Source of the DNA: Opisthorchis felineus
Lineage: Eukaryota > Platyhelminthes > Trematoda > Opisthorchiida > Opisthorchiidae
Assembly: GCA_004794785.1 (NCBI GenBank)
Contig: SJOL01007233.1
Location: forward strand, 67,142-131,141
Length of the DNA: 64,000 nt
Direction of reading: 5' to 3'
In this document: piece by piece, positions 50,226 through 62,413 of the stretch
Position numbering within the stretch: the stretch's first letter is position 1
Layout: each line of letters opens with the position of its first letter
The notes under the pieces: generated by a model
Told to the model about the DNA's origin: nothing
Databases searched by the model: none
The model's input: only the letters and a program-made list of their open reading frames with translations
Program-made: the position numbers and the translations under genes

Positions 50226-53117
50226 GATTCGTTCAGGATTATACGGGTACTTACAAAGTTCTGAGATTGATTGGTTCTGAATAATATGCTACAACAACAT
50301 CGTTTGCATGGCTGGCTTACCAATTTTCTTTACAAACGAGTCAGCTGAAATCTGTTAGCGGTGGACGAAGCGCATAAATATGCTGGAAGGAAGTAGTAGT
50401 AACCAAGAACTTCACGGTATTTCCGAAGCCGTTTGTCTGCATAGCCTTTACAATGATTTAAAAACACTGCAGTGTTACATGCGACTCCTGGTCATCTCAT
50501 CTGATAAGGAAGAGATACGTGGACTTGCGAAATTGATTCTCTGTCGCTGCAGCGGTGTCCACATTTCCAAATTCGTGGTAATTCACCGAGAGCATTTACT
50601 GACCATCAGAGGAACTGAATGCACATATCTGCAATTCATTCTTAGATCTATTGCCCAGATATGGATGTCTCACAGAAAATATGAATAAACGAACAAGAGC
50701 ACCGACTTATCCAAAATAACCCACAACAAAATAAGACCATACACTTCAAATTTGGCTACAGTCAAATTTTGATAACAAAACTTTACAGGCACGTAGGCTG
50801 CAACTTGCGTTAGATATTCCGGTCATTCCTACAGAGTAAAGAGTCGGGACAAAGCACTTTTGTCGAGTGCTAGTGTGACTTGTATTTGGTTCATTCATAC
50901 ACTGTGGCACGCATTGATTTCTGCTCAGCTTGTACTCCCTCGCAAAGAACACCTACTGCGCGAGCTACCAAACTTGAGCTCGTTTTGGTCTGCATCTAAA
51001 GCTGTTTTAGGCGAAACAGTTCAACGAAATGGACAAGTTATATCCAGAGAAATTGACTGTGGCAGTTGTAAATCAACCAAATAAACCAAAGCAGGTAGTC
51101 GAGGTTAAAAATAAAATGAGTGTATTTTGTGTCACTGAGAAAAGTATAACCCGGGACAGGCAGGCGGTGAACCATACTGTTTTTTTCCGTTTCTGTAAGC
51201 TCAAAACTTGATTTTGAAGATGCACGGATACACGTGAGTACCTACCCGAAGAATGGAAAGAGAAACACCCACGAGTTTAACAGTTAGGTGCCTACCACTA
51301 ATGCACTTATTGAATCTTCACAACCAACCCGTTCCAGACTAAGTGAAATGCGAATGCCCCAAACACCAATAAAAACTCAAAGGAGAATTATGACATCATT
51401 CGACCAGCATTACTGATAGGGAATCAAACACGGCTGCTCAAAATCGCCGGGTCCTTGAAATACGTAGCAAGGGAGAGACGCTCAGAGCCCACACACACAG
51501 GCTGCTACCTTTTCCGCCATGTTTGAAGGTAAGGTAGGTGTAGACCCGATGACTGAGAAATTCCATCCCTGACATACACAGCAATTTGATCGAGTGTTTA
51601 CTTTTAAGCTCATGCTACTCACTACAGAAAGATAATAAACCTGAATGAACAGTTTTTTTAGGTATTAGAAACCGCTGGATTCACCAAATGTAGTTCTCAT
51701 TCCTGGCTGAAATGCAATCGTAAACCTGTTGCTCGACAGAACAAACAAGCACTCTGGTTGTTGAGTTGTGGCCTACCAAAATTCCTTTGGGTTGAAGCAG
51801 CCTTGGTGTGCGTTCAGCTATATTTCTGATGTAAGGTAGATCTAACCGTCTACTCCCTTGATCTAGATGTTGTGTCTGTAATTATCAGGGTTTTCCTTCC
51901 TCAAGGTCCATCTAATGAAATTCCGAGGATAGCTTCTTATTTGAAATATCCTGTGCAGTTTATCTTCTTTTCTTCTCAGCGCCTCCTTACTTAATTGAGT
52001 GGCTGCACCTCTGTAATTCGCCTATCTAACTTAAAACGAAAGATTGGCTCTTGTTCCACAACGAGTTACTCCTCCAACCATTAGTTCGAAGAGTGCATCA
52101 GGTGTGTAGTTTAACATCTTATTTGGTGTCTCGGTAGAAGATTTACCACTGCAATCAGTTAAGGTCAGTAGATGGCAAAGAAACGCTATAGGGTTTTTCT
52201 GGTATGTAAACAGTTCAATTTCTTGAGGCTTCCCATGCAGCAGCAGAATGGCTCATGAAACTCGTGTTTCACATCCATTCAGTGGCAATCTAACGGTCCA
52301 AGTTTCGGTTCCCAAAAAACTTCACTTAGTGACACTAAACTGCGAACTTCCTTCATAAGTCCATTAATTATAGCCAGCATACTTGGGAATTGTATGTATC
52401 TTCAAGCCGTTGACTACATTTGCAACGTAAACCCACTTCATACTTCTGTCAGTAATTGCTGCATATTTGGATCAGGGAGACAAAGTGAAAGTGGAGTTCG
52501 TATGCGATATCGTGTGCAACCAAAGGCCCGCAATCACCTTCCAGGTGTGGGCCACCAAATGGAAGGCTAAGGTTAGATATCAGCTGATCAAGTCGTCTGT
52601 CTGATCAATTCATTCGGACTTTCACGGCTGAACAAGTCAAGCTTTCAAACCTGATTAGAGTGCACCCTGCAAATGACCAAGTTCCTACGTTGACCGAGTT
52701 TTTCGGGTTCGGGCCGCCCATTTATTAAGTCCTGTAATAGTTGTGTTAAAGTATCACCTTCTAAAACCCTATAACTGTCTGAGGTTAGGAAAACTTCTGG
52801 TGCAAAATTTTTCACTTTATCGAACGGCATTTCCTGTGTGCGTGCAGATCGAATACAAGCTGAGCAGCATTCCAGTTGACGATATAGAGAAAACTGCGGT
52901 CAAATGCTGCAGGCTGTTTCGCCCCAGATAGAGATTTTGTGAAGAGGAATTCTTAGGAGTGATAGCAGGGTTTATCGGTGTCCGCTTTTCACCACTGAAT
53001 CCACTAAAGACGGAGCACGTCAAAGGAAAGCATTCTCGAAAGGGGAGCAATCTGAGGAAAGGGCGTGTACTCTGAACCCTTTTCGTTGCCTTATTTCCGT
53101 TGACCTGATCAATATGG

Positions 53118-53285
53118 CGCAGTTACTGCAACATCTTGAATATCGTACCAACACAACCATGGGTGGCCTTTGTGCAGAACATTCAGTTGAAGAATGTAAT
53201 AAACTAGAGATTTAGTTGAGTCTCTTGTATAAACCAAATCGATATAAAATGAGTGTATTTGTCGAAAGATTTACAATCATTTTTT
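53118..53285 (-). repeat. dispersed repeat R1, copy c
   Basis: CTGCAACATCTTGAATATCG, ACCAACACAACCATGGGTGG, ACATTCAGTTGAAGAATGTA and AAATGAGTGTATTTGTCGAA match copy b closely over about 165 nt. The right-hand third of the repeat is missing. Confidence 0.6.
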
Positions 53286-55672
53286 GTCATTTCTCTTGAA
53301 AAATTGCTCACCCAAAGGGAACCTGAACCTCCATGGAACTCTAACAGAACTCTAAGGAAATATGTAGAACCAAGTAAGTCACACAGACGAATGTACAGTG
53401 AATGCTAGTGAAGAACACAATCGTGCTTAAACGACACCTACTGAGATAAGAAATACATGGTAATCACTGATGCCTTCTCAGAAAAAATGCGCAACTCCTT
53501 CACTTTCTCCATCGTCCTAGTTGAACCTTGTCAGATGTATATGGCAGAATTTGGTCATCCGATGTTCAGGATCCTATTTCATATGCAGCCTTCAAAGCCA
53601 GGCGACCCCGCTATCTCAGCTCATTACATAAACCATTCAGTTGGTTGTACTGGCCTTGCCCCATTTACAGTCAGTCAGATACATGTCGACTTTAGTCTAA
53701 ATAAGCTGAATAAGTTTTTTTTATTAATGTCCTTTGGAGTGAGTGAATAGTGCGAATTGCCAATTTTTTCAGTTGGTACTCGTAGTTTATCGGAGAATTG
53801 CCAGTGTTGTCTTCGTATAAATGACCTTACATTATTTTGGAATTTTGACGCCAAAATACTGTCAGACCATAATTGCTTTCAAGTGGAACCCTACATGCTC
53901 CTAATTATCTTCGAGGCCCCTAAATTGTAGCTTCCTTGGTGTTGAAATTCTGCTCATTCAGAAACCACCACAAACGCGTCATTCGTAAATATAATGAATG
54001 GAAAAGGTGATCTGCCTAATGGATGGTAGCTTTTATGCGTAAAACTGTCTGAAGGTTACAGACTCACTCAAGGATCTCCAGTAACGATCGTTTATCACCT
54101 GGGTGGATGAACCACTTAGCCGAAGCGTCGCAGCGTTGAGGACTTCAAAACACTGGCTTCCTACTGCAGGAGGAAAGCTAGCCGCCTAGTGATATGGACA
54201 ATGAAGTCATTCAGACGGATGGGCACAGACTGTTTTAAATGGATGTTCCGGTCAGTAAACGTAACAACGAATTCATCACTCACGTGAAGTAAACACGTTG
54301 TTTAGTGTGTGATTTTTCTTCAAGAACTGCCGATTGATTAGTGTTTAGATGCAAGCCCTGAGTATTCATGAATTGCTTCTCTTCATCAACCAACACATTT
54401 CACTGCGTACTGCATTCCACAAATTATTGTCCATTTCAAATCCTTTCCCACCATATCGACCACTTGCTTGGGTCGGCCTCTTTGTGTACATATTTGTGCT
54501 CTAAATCGATCGCGTTGGTTTTTTTGCGTTGCTCGGTCCTGTTAACTCTTCCGAAAGACTTGACTTTTGGTTAGACTGTATTTTTGTAAATAACACCACA
54601 AGATATTCCAAACGAAAGCATTCTTCACTCGGTTGTTCTGACTACTGCATCCTGACTCTCTCTCTTTCTCTCAAAGCATGTTCAAGGAAAGCTCCTAGAT
54701 TTTGTGGACAAGGGAGATATTTTCTGCCACTGAATTCTCCATCTCCTCGGGTAATGATCCTTTAGTATATTGTGAATATTTGGCCATCCATCTTAACTTT
54801 TGCTCCGATCCGTTTTGCTCCACGGGACTAATTTATACAAGAGCCAATAACTTTTCATCTCCACCTCGCAAACTCCTCAGGAGAAAGAGGAAATTTTCAA
54901 GATCGATTGCCAAAGAACGGTTTAAAAACTGCGCAACTAGACCCGAGGACAGAGGAAGCAGTTAAATAAAATCTAAGTTCAAATGCCACATGGTAATAGG
55001 ATAAACGTGTTCTGAAGCAGCAACGTCGTATTACTGATCTTGGTGAGCATGGTCGCAAATGTTTGATGCTTTCCACGAATCTCTGATTTTGTTACCAAGC
55101 AAGGGTATACAGCGCGAATAAGATAGCAAGTAATGTAGTATACAGGAAGACTAAGCCTGAAAATCACAGGGGTATCTTACCATTACTACTATTATTGTTT
55201 GTTTTTGAAGAGCATGGTCACAAATACAAAAGTAAATCTGAGCGACAGATGTGAAAGTATGTACAGGAGAATATAAGCAAAACTTGGGAAATGATGGATT
55301 CGAAGGTGTGCCACCAATAGTTCCCAGTCAGACAAAGTGATTTCTAACGTACGTAAGGATATCTGGCATGGAAACACCCGTGTAAAGACCAGTAACTGAA
55401 GAAAGGAAAAACAATGCTGAATGCTCTTCAAGGTGCAGTAAGGGCTACCACAGTCAACACTCGCACATCAGGCACAAAATGTTCGTCATACTGGTTCAGG
55501 TGTGAGTCAATGGCAGGAATGAACACTCAAAGCCATGTACCACACATAAAAGTGTCGTAAGTACGCAGAGAGCCCAAAATGGCGAGCAAACACAAATCAC
55601 TGACTGTGGCTTTGGGAAGTCCCAGTCTTCGAGGTGCGAGAAAAGCAGACCCCTCGATCTATCACTGCTATG

Positions 55673-56099
55673 NNNNNNNNNNNNNNNNNNNNNNNNNNNN
55701 NNNNNNNNNNNNNNNNNNNNNNNNNNNNNNNNNNNNNNNNNNNNNNNNNNNNNNNNNNNNNNNNNNNNNNNNNNNNNNNNNNNNNNNNNNNNNNNNNNNN
55801 NNNNNNNNNNNNNNNNNNNNNNNNNNNNNNNNNNNNNNNNNNNNNNNNNNNNNNNNNNNNNNNNNNNNNNNNNNNNNNNNNNNNNNNNNNNNNNNNNNNN
55901 NNNNNNNNNNNNNNNNNNNNNNNNNNNNNNNNNNNNNNNNNNNNNNNNNNNNNNNNNNNNNNNNNNNNNNNNNNNNNNNNNNNNNNNNNNNNNNNNNNNN
56001 NNNNNNNNNNNNNNNNNNNNNNNNNNNNNNNNNNNNNNNNNNNNNNNNNNNNNNNNNNNNNNNNNNNNNNNNNNNNNNNNNNNNNNNNNNNNNNNNNNN
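55673..56099. other. assembly gap (427 N)
   Basis: A run of N. The long open frames crossing it are artefacts. No repeat boundary is visible at either edge. Confidence 0.99.
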
Positions 56100-57450
56100 G
56101 TGCTATGTATAGGCCTCTTACTGACCCTTTCCGACAACGCAAGACTGTTGACGATGTTATTACGTCTGGTTGTACTGACCACATTTGGAAAGTACATGTG
56201 AATTTAAAAACGGATTTAATTAGTCCGTGAGGATGTTTCAGAAGCGGCGTCTGCTCCTTCGTGTACTTAAGAAAAATGACCTGAGATCCTAAATGATTTC
56301 AGACCGGCCGTATTACAGGCCGTCTTCCAAAATGCAGCACCATGAATTTTCTGGGATCAACCTTGTCCAGAAATTTCAGATTGTGCTCTCATGTTGCAAA
56401 AGTCGCTGCTAGCGTCCATCGGCTAGTAATCCGCCCACCCAACTCTGGAAATTTAACCGTCCATACACTTTGACACTTGGTTTTACATCATGGGAGACCT
56501 CTTCCCAAGATGTCCCGCTGTTTTGTTCTCAAGGGTATTTAGGGAGGAATTCTGCCTTATTTCAATGCCACTGAAGCACTTTCAGAGACAGTACAATTTC
56601 GGAGGCTGTTTTGATTTTCTGGTCAGAAAACCCAGTAAAGCTTGATTAAAAACTTTCATCGGATTGCCTTGAGATACAAAATTACCATCTCAGTCTACTT
56701 GTTATGAAAGGATTTCTGCAACCGAGCATAATTTTTCCCACCTAATATGACCCGATATCTTTCCGATGGTAATTTCGTAATAATCTGCCTGCGGTTGAGG
56801 CCTGTTGCCTGATAAGGCGCGAAAGTCTGCTGGTTTTCTTGTGAGTTCCAAGTACGACTGTCCGACAAAACTGTAATTTTTTTGCACCGTCGAAGCGTAT
56901 ACATTTTTCTCATTTGAATTGAAATTATTGACCTATTTTTTACTCCATTATTATTGAGAGTCAGCGTCAGTGTAATTCGATTTTACACGGAGCAACTTCC
57001 TTGATGTGATAACGCAGTTTTTGTCCTCGGTGACTTTGTTACCTTCGATATCTGCCTAAATCAAGTACCGGGTGACTTTCACAGGTCGCCCACATCTAAA
57101 GGTCTTTTTTATGTCCTTTTATGTTCTTTTTTAGGAAGATCACCTAAATTTTATTGATGCTCTTCTTAGCCGCCTTTTCATATTCAACAAGGAAACGCAT
57201 CCGATGAACATATCGCTAACTTTTCCAACGTCTCCACTTTGAAAACCCAAATATGTTCAATTTTCATGGTTTCTTGATATGTTGCGTCCTCACTAAGGAC
57301 GTTTATTCATCTACTTCGCTTTAGTAGGGTAGATAGCACACCCTTATCGAAAAAATTCGCATAGTTTCAGCATTACCAAATACTGGGGCAAACTAGTGAA
57401 CATACGGGACCCGATTTGCTTACTTACCTGCTACGGACCGATGATATCAC

Positions 57451-57628
57451 CTGAGTTGGTGACGAAATGTTTGGAACCGAATAACACGGCTCATCCAACA
57501 CGACAAAAGCCGCTTTTGTTGAAACTTCACGCAGATTAGGCGGCACCCGATCATCCGAATGATGACGCTTTTGGCCTGAGGTAAAAACATAGACTATTCT
57601 GCCGCACAGTTTGGCACGTGCTTTACAC
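57451..57628 (-). CDS. possible trypsin-like protease middle exon
   Basis: A CTTCAG acceptor and GTGATA donor enclose a 178-nt open block (phase 2 in, phase 0 out). The peptide has three cysteines and a segment VPPNLREVSTKAAFVVLDEP followed by Cys, reminiscent of the P..LREv.v.v....C stretch after the G-W-G motif in S1 proteases; here GWG would read TSG. It lies downstream, not upstream, of the candidate C-terminal exon at 58249-58465 on the same strand, so the two cannot be one intact gene. Tandem remnants or coincidence are both possible. Confidence 0.25.
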
Positions 57629-58248
57629 CTGAAGAGTGCAGCATCAGTTATGACCGGCTGAAATGAAGCTGACACCGCGGGATGTGGCCCCACCGTTCAA
57701 AGTGATTGGCGAATTCATTTCCATCGTCACTTGCGTAAATTCCCAAGCACTTAGAAGAGACGGAATCGCCTCTCAAAACATGGTGGCCAAGACACAGTTT
57801 ATCATTTTTCAACTATGCTGCTTGCTACTTCAATTTGTTTGTCCAGAGAGAAATGTAAACCGCTGGAAAACAGCCCATACATTTCGTGGCTTCTGCAAGC
57901 ACATAACATACAAAAACGTCGCGTCCGACTATCGAAACCGAAATAAGTCACACATTTCAGCGTCTTTCAATAGCTTGACTTCCATGAGTTTCTGTTTTTT
58001 CAATTCTTTCGCGCTCTCCCTAGTGTTGGTGAATCAAACTCGGACAGCTTAGATCAAAGAACAGTTGGTACACGGGTGATAAATGAAAATATTGATCTTT
58101 CAACTATTCACATGCATGGACACTACGTAAAGGTGTAGTACAGATAATCGAAGCAGGTAATCGTTAAAGTCGTTAAAAAGGGGACTGGTTATCCATATGT
58201 CATTCGGCTCCGCTTAGTTGCTAGGCTGTGCGCCGTGCCTTATATGTT

Positions 58249-58465
58249 TTATGTTCGCACTACTGTTGAGACCCGTGGTTCCCTATAGGCGTAGAAACAT
58301 TGGGAAAACACTGGAGTAATAGGATTTATCCAAGACTGAAACTGAAACATTTTACCACTATTGAGTTGCACCAAACAAACCGGTGCAATCACTGACACCC
58401 AGGATATTCCACCAAGAATTAGTCGACGACCAGTCCTTTGGCCGTCCGTTGATAAGGACACACAC
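58249..58465 (-). CDS. possible trypsin-like protease C-terminal exon
   Basis: A CTTCAG acceptor is followed by a 72-codon phase-2 frame ending in a stop. The peptide starts CVSLSTDGQRTGRRLILGGI, then SWVSVIAPVCL and FQFQSWIN. This resembles the end of S1 serine proteases (LxC...G.W.L.GI.SWG...C......V...WI). The Gly after SW and the PGV motif are not intact, so it is divergent or decayed. The exon carrying GDSGG was not found. Confidence 0.3.
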
Positions 58466-60398
58466 CTGAAGGCAAAAAACAAACGATATTTTAGTAAGTC
58501 GAATAGCTTATTTCTCTATTAACTTTAGTAATTATGAGAACTCGAAGGTGGGATAAGACAACTAGAGTGTGACTTGTGTATTGTTTTCTGGACTTTGGGT
58601 AAACAATCTGTACAACAATCATGGTAACATCAGAACGGTCCTGTTACCGTAAGTCTTGGACCCATTTTCAGGTTATAACTGCCGAATTTGGAGACCTGTT
58701 TGAATCCCATTCCTTGAGACGATGTTTGTTTTATTAATAAGGGTGAATTCTTCAGATCTCTAGCTCCGGAAATTATACCAAGCAAATCAGCTGAGAGGTC
58801 TACTTACTAGCAAACCGTCGTTGAATTTAAGTACTGGTTGCCTAATATTCAGGGTATACGTCTTCCTGATGAAATTCAAAAACGAGGCAGCCAGTACTGG
58901 GCCGTCTTTGGATATTGGAAGTCAACACACAATAAAAACCAAGGACGCCTTCCTGTCGAAGCCTGGAAACAGCCCACGTGCAGCCTACTGTGATGAATTA
59001 TGTCAATAAATATCCAATCAGAGCGACCAAACCGAGCTTTCCGGCGCTGTTATATTGTCCTGCAAATATGTTCAAAAAGTTACATTCAATTCTTCGACAA
59101 ACGAGTAAAGAGGGTGCAAGAAACTAGTGATTTAGTGAAGTCCATATACTCTGGATACTTGATAACCCTAGCATGGAATAAAATAGGTGGTCCTTGATAG
59201 TGCAGCACTATGGGAAATAGAGGTATACTAAAACTACCTTGGTACCCACCCAAAAACGTTGCGATAAGAAACCAATTGTACGCAGTAGTTGAGGTCGCGG
59301 GACCATGAGTCTGATTATGTCGCCCTCTAACATGATTTTACTATAGATCGTGTGCTGGGAAAGTCCATTTCACCATAGACTTTTTGACGACAATGCCAAC
59401 ATCATCTGGATTTACTTTTAAGCAAGTCATTTTTCGATTTTATTTTATTGATGAGAATCCCCCAATAGGATTCGCAGGTATTTTCTTTGAAGAACCCTAA
59501 AATGGCACACAACCTAACCTTTTTGAAACGTGTCGGCATCTCAAACGCTGAGCAGGAATGTTGGACCAGAACGGTTGCTCAATAACAGCGTTTTTGCGCA
59601 AGTACATTCAGGTACCTCAAGGCTAATTTAATGAGCATACAAAACCAAGCCAAGTCTGAGACTTCAGGTATGTGACAAGAACGATTAGCCAGTAACCTTT
59701 CATGAGGAACTTTAGAACGTAATCAAAGCTAACGTCTTTACAACACAAAGAGAAAGATCCATTGATAGTACGGAACTTTACACTTATAAGACACCTCCGG
59801 CTAAAAGACACTTTATAGATAAGACAGGTTTTGGTGAAGAAAGAAAAATCTAACCCGGGGAAAACGTTGAAGACAACAAGGCGAATTCCCTGCTAACAAA
59901 ACCCTACAGTAATCGAGAATAAAACACTGTAAAATTGCAAGATAAGACTCCTGTGGGAACAAAAAATTTTGAATGGTTAAGTAGTACCTGGCATCTTAAC
60001 CCTATTCCGTTTGCCAGATGATGAAATACGGATCGAAAAAATAAGGCAGAAACCATTGGAGGATCATCGGTTTGTGGCCAAACTCAGCCTACATCGTGTG
60101 AAACTGGCGCTACTCCAGTCAACCACTGAAAGTTTACTACTATGCCTCATGACAAAGTAGGAAGAGCGGTCAAAAGCCAATGTACGTGTGAGCCGAAAGC
60201 CGGTATCAGATGTGGCGCGAAGTTCAAACCATAGAAAACATCAAGACAAAAAAGAATGTCCAGGAGAAATATGGCTCCCGAAAGGAACTGTCTTGTATTG
60301 AAACCATAGGAGTTCAAGAAGTGACTTGTCCGACTTGAAGAAAGACAGCACAGGAAGAACTCGTCTACTTGGTGCTCGTATCTGAGAGTAAAATTTGT
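58466..60398. other. no gene recognised
   Basis: Searched on the minus strand for further protease exons and for the 3' end of FN3 gene B; none could be supported. Confidence 0.45.
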
Positions 60399-60526
60399 TC
60401 ACAGATAGACAATAGTTAGAAAGTAGATTTTTGAAGCACAGTGCTGTTCTGACCCTCTTCCGGGTCGAGCCTCCAAATAAGCAATAACTCGAAGCCGGAA
60501 GGAGTGCCTCACAGCACATGTAATTC
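60399..60526 (-). CDS. possible last exon of FN3 gene B
   Basis: Downstream of the GTAAGT donor at 60721, the minus strand has an ACAG acceptor at 60527-60530 followed by a phase-1 frame of 41 codons to TGA. The peptide contains HSFRLRVIAYLEARPGRGSE flanked by two cysteines 25 residues apart. This resembles the F-G strand half of an FN3 domain, then a short hydrophobic end. The upstream half of such a domain is missing, so this is either a truncated module or chance. Confidence 0.3.
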
Positions 60527-60721
60527 CTGTGTACATGCTAAAAAATGCACCCACATTTTACTTGAATTTCGATAAATACCCTAGTCGTCATAGAAAACTT
60601 CGTGCTTAAGCAGTTATTGTAACATGTTTCATGAACGAGTTTTTGTCTGATGTACCTATTGCACATCAGCAACGATTTTGTGAACATACAAATGGACTGT
60701 ATGTATGAATAGCTTACTTAC

Positions 60722-61825
60722 GGGTTGTTAGAGGAGTTCCGCAGGCCAATGCCTTTTTCGACTCTATGTGGTTGGAACCAACAGCTGCCAGCTGCATACA
60801 ATACCAGCTGCATTCAGCGAGGTCTTCCACGAGAAAGTTGGTCTGACCTTCGTTCGGAATTTCGTAAGCCGCTCCTTCAAAAATTAAATTATATTTTTGT
60901 ATACGTTCCATCCCTTTTACCGGCAGTCTCCAGGTTAGATTCCCACTGAACTCGAGTGGAATGAATCTCAGGTCATACGGCGACACTGGAGCTTCACCTG
61001 TGTGAACAAACGCCCACGAAGTAGTGGAACAGTATGGCAAAGATAAAAAATAGTAACATAGAACAAGAATCGCCCATGGAGTAAACGAAACACTATTAAG
61101 TATCTTATGATCACTGTGGCCTGGGCCGCGGAAGGGAAACTTTTTCATCAATGAATTATGGTTTATCCTCAGTGAAAATAAAAATAAAAACCGTTCGGCT
61201 GCAATGCCCTTTTGGTGCCTAGCTGCCATGCCACCCGAAGGAAGCGCGAGGGGTGGGGTATTGCTTAGACAGAGGAAGTTGAGATACGGTCGGGTTCGAA
61301 CCACGCACCTTCCGCTCAGTTAACTGAGTTAACTTCACAAGAAGTATGTGTTACCGTGGCCAAAAGTCTAGGCTTCAGAAATGGGCTGATTAAAGACAAT
61401 TTTGTTTTAGGAAATCTATGACTACGCAGAGTTGAAATGCACCTGAAACAAAACGCCCCAATCATATTCGACCATGGCTGAAAGCTGTTGTAACTATGAG
61501 TCGATCTCACCAGCACCGGTGAAGTGATCTTAAAAACTACCTGCAGTTGTTGGCTGCTCAACCATATCTGATGCTTCACCACGCAGTTCTCCATAGTTCG
61601 CTTGGATCTTGAAGTAATAGGTGGTTTGGGGCTCCAGGTTTCTTATCAAATGCTGGCCATGTGTGTCGAACCCCAAATGGTGTTCATATCCACCTGCACG
61701 CCGAATGATGAGATCATAGTGTAGATGACACGCCGGAGGTACTTCAGTAGGTCGTCGCCAGGAAACAATTTGTTCAGTGCCTGAGGACAAACTGGTCACT
61801 AGCAAGTCACGAACTTTACTCGGAA
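60722..61825 (-). CDS. FN3 gene B: paralogue of FN3 gene A (partial, two FN3 exons)
   Basis: Two adjacent exons on the minus strand: 61541-61825 (285 nt, FN3-2 type) and 60722-60997 (276 nt, FN3-3 type), with acceptors TTACAG and CACAG and donors GTAGTT and GTAAGT, all phase 1. The first aligns without gaps to the 285-nt FN3-2 exon of gene A; by eye about 37 of 95 residues match, including SGTEQ, a strand-B Trp, LHYDLII and LEPQTTYY. The second begins GEAPVSPYDLRF, has strand-B LTWRLP, and ends in C-x3-C-x18-C, as in FN3-1 of gene A. The perfect donor after the second exon means the gene continues downstream. Signal-peptide and FN3-1 exons were not found with confidence; candidates lie at 62228-62413 and around 62630-62835. 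Probably secreted, like gene A. Confidence 0.75.
61190..61330 (-). repeat. tRNA-like repeat between FN3 gene B exons
   Basis: The minus strand reads ACTGAGCGGAAGGTGCGTGG, then GGTTCGAACCC (61292-61302), a perfect box B. It sits in the intron between the two FN3 exons of gene B. The body downstream (CCACCCC, CTTCGGGTGGCATGGCAGC) looks like a repeat body. No second copy is in this window. Confidence 0.35.
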
Positions 61826-62227
61826 CTGTAATGAAAGAAAACAAGGATTTCTCTTCTAGAAAAATGACAACAAAGCACCGAGTTATTAAGATATCATCAG
61901 GTCATAAGGTTTCAGGGGTTTACATTTTTCCTGAGGGACAGTTGTGTCCCATCACTTGGGTAGGATAACGAATGTAGAACTACCCTCTTCTTTACACCCA
62001 TCGATATTAGTTCAACCTGTCTAAATCTTATAATGAGCGTTCAAATAGTTGCATATGCGAACCAGCCTAAACCTTATTGGTATCCTCTGAGGCTGTTCTT
62101 CGTCTTCGTTCGCTGCGATAGACTAATCCGGAAATGGATTCAGCCCATTCTAATTAAGCTTTTATTATGGCACCCACATTGCTCCTTCAAACTGGCCTCA
62201 TACTAAGCAGAGTGAATAAAGGTCTAC

Positions 62228-62413
62228 CTTGTCTGTTCTCCATCCAATATGACCTCCAGCTATGTAACATACCAATTGTGAAAGGCAAGCTGAATCATCA
62301 CGGATGAACTCCCATTTACAGGTTTCTTCGCCTTGCAGTAAATCGGTTGTGCTCATCTGGCTACCTTTGCTTCTCACTAAGTTGTGCTTCAGAAGCTCCA
62401 TAATAGCTACTTC
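62228..62413 (-). CDS. possible upstream exon of FN3 gene B
   Basis: A 186-nt open block lies between a TTTCAG acceptor and a GTAGAC donor, phase 0 at both ends (an alternative AAG acceptor gives phase 1). It contains QGEETCKWEFIRDDSACLSQ and a further Cys five residues later, loosely comparable to the GGQET...C-x3-C block of gene A FN3-1. Phase 0 at the donor does not match the phase-1 acceptor of the exon at 61825, so it may belong to another gene or be non-coding. Confidence 0.2.

Larger units (their letters stand above)
50226..57450. other. no gene recognised
   Basis: Contains R1 copy c and the N gap. A 102-codon ATG-led frame at 50380-50688 (+) has no recognised domain, signal peptide or splice context. 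The sequence after the gap up to 57450 shows only weak FN3- or protease-like scraps near 56700-56890 that overlap in two frames. Confidence 0.45.

Noticed and set aside
55496..56230. Open frames of 177-233 codons across the N run
   Set aside because: They are open only because N bases cannot form stops; the real flanks are short.
56702..56887. Minus-strand frames resembling an FN3 core (DYYEITIG) in one frame and a protease segment (RYRVILG) in another
   Set aside because: Two overlapping frames each give a faint resemblance, which shows the matches are at chance level; phases do not fit neighbouring exons.
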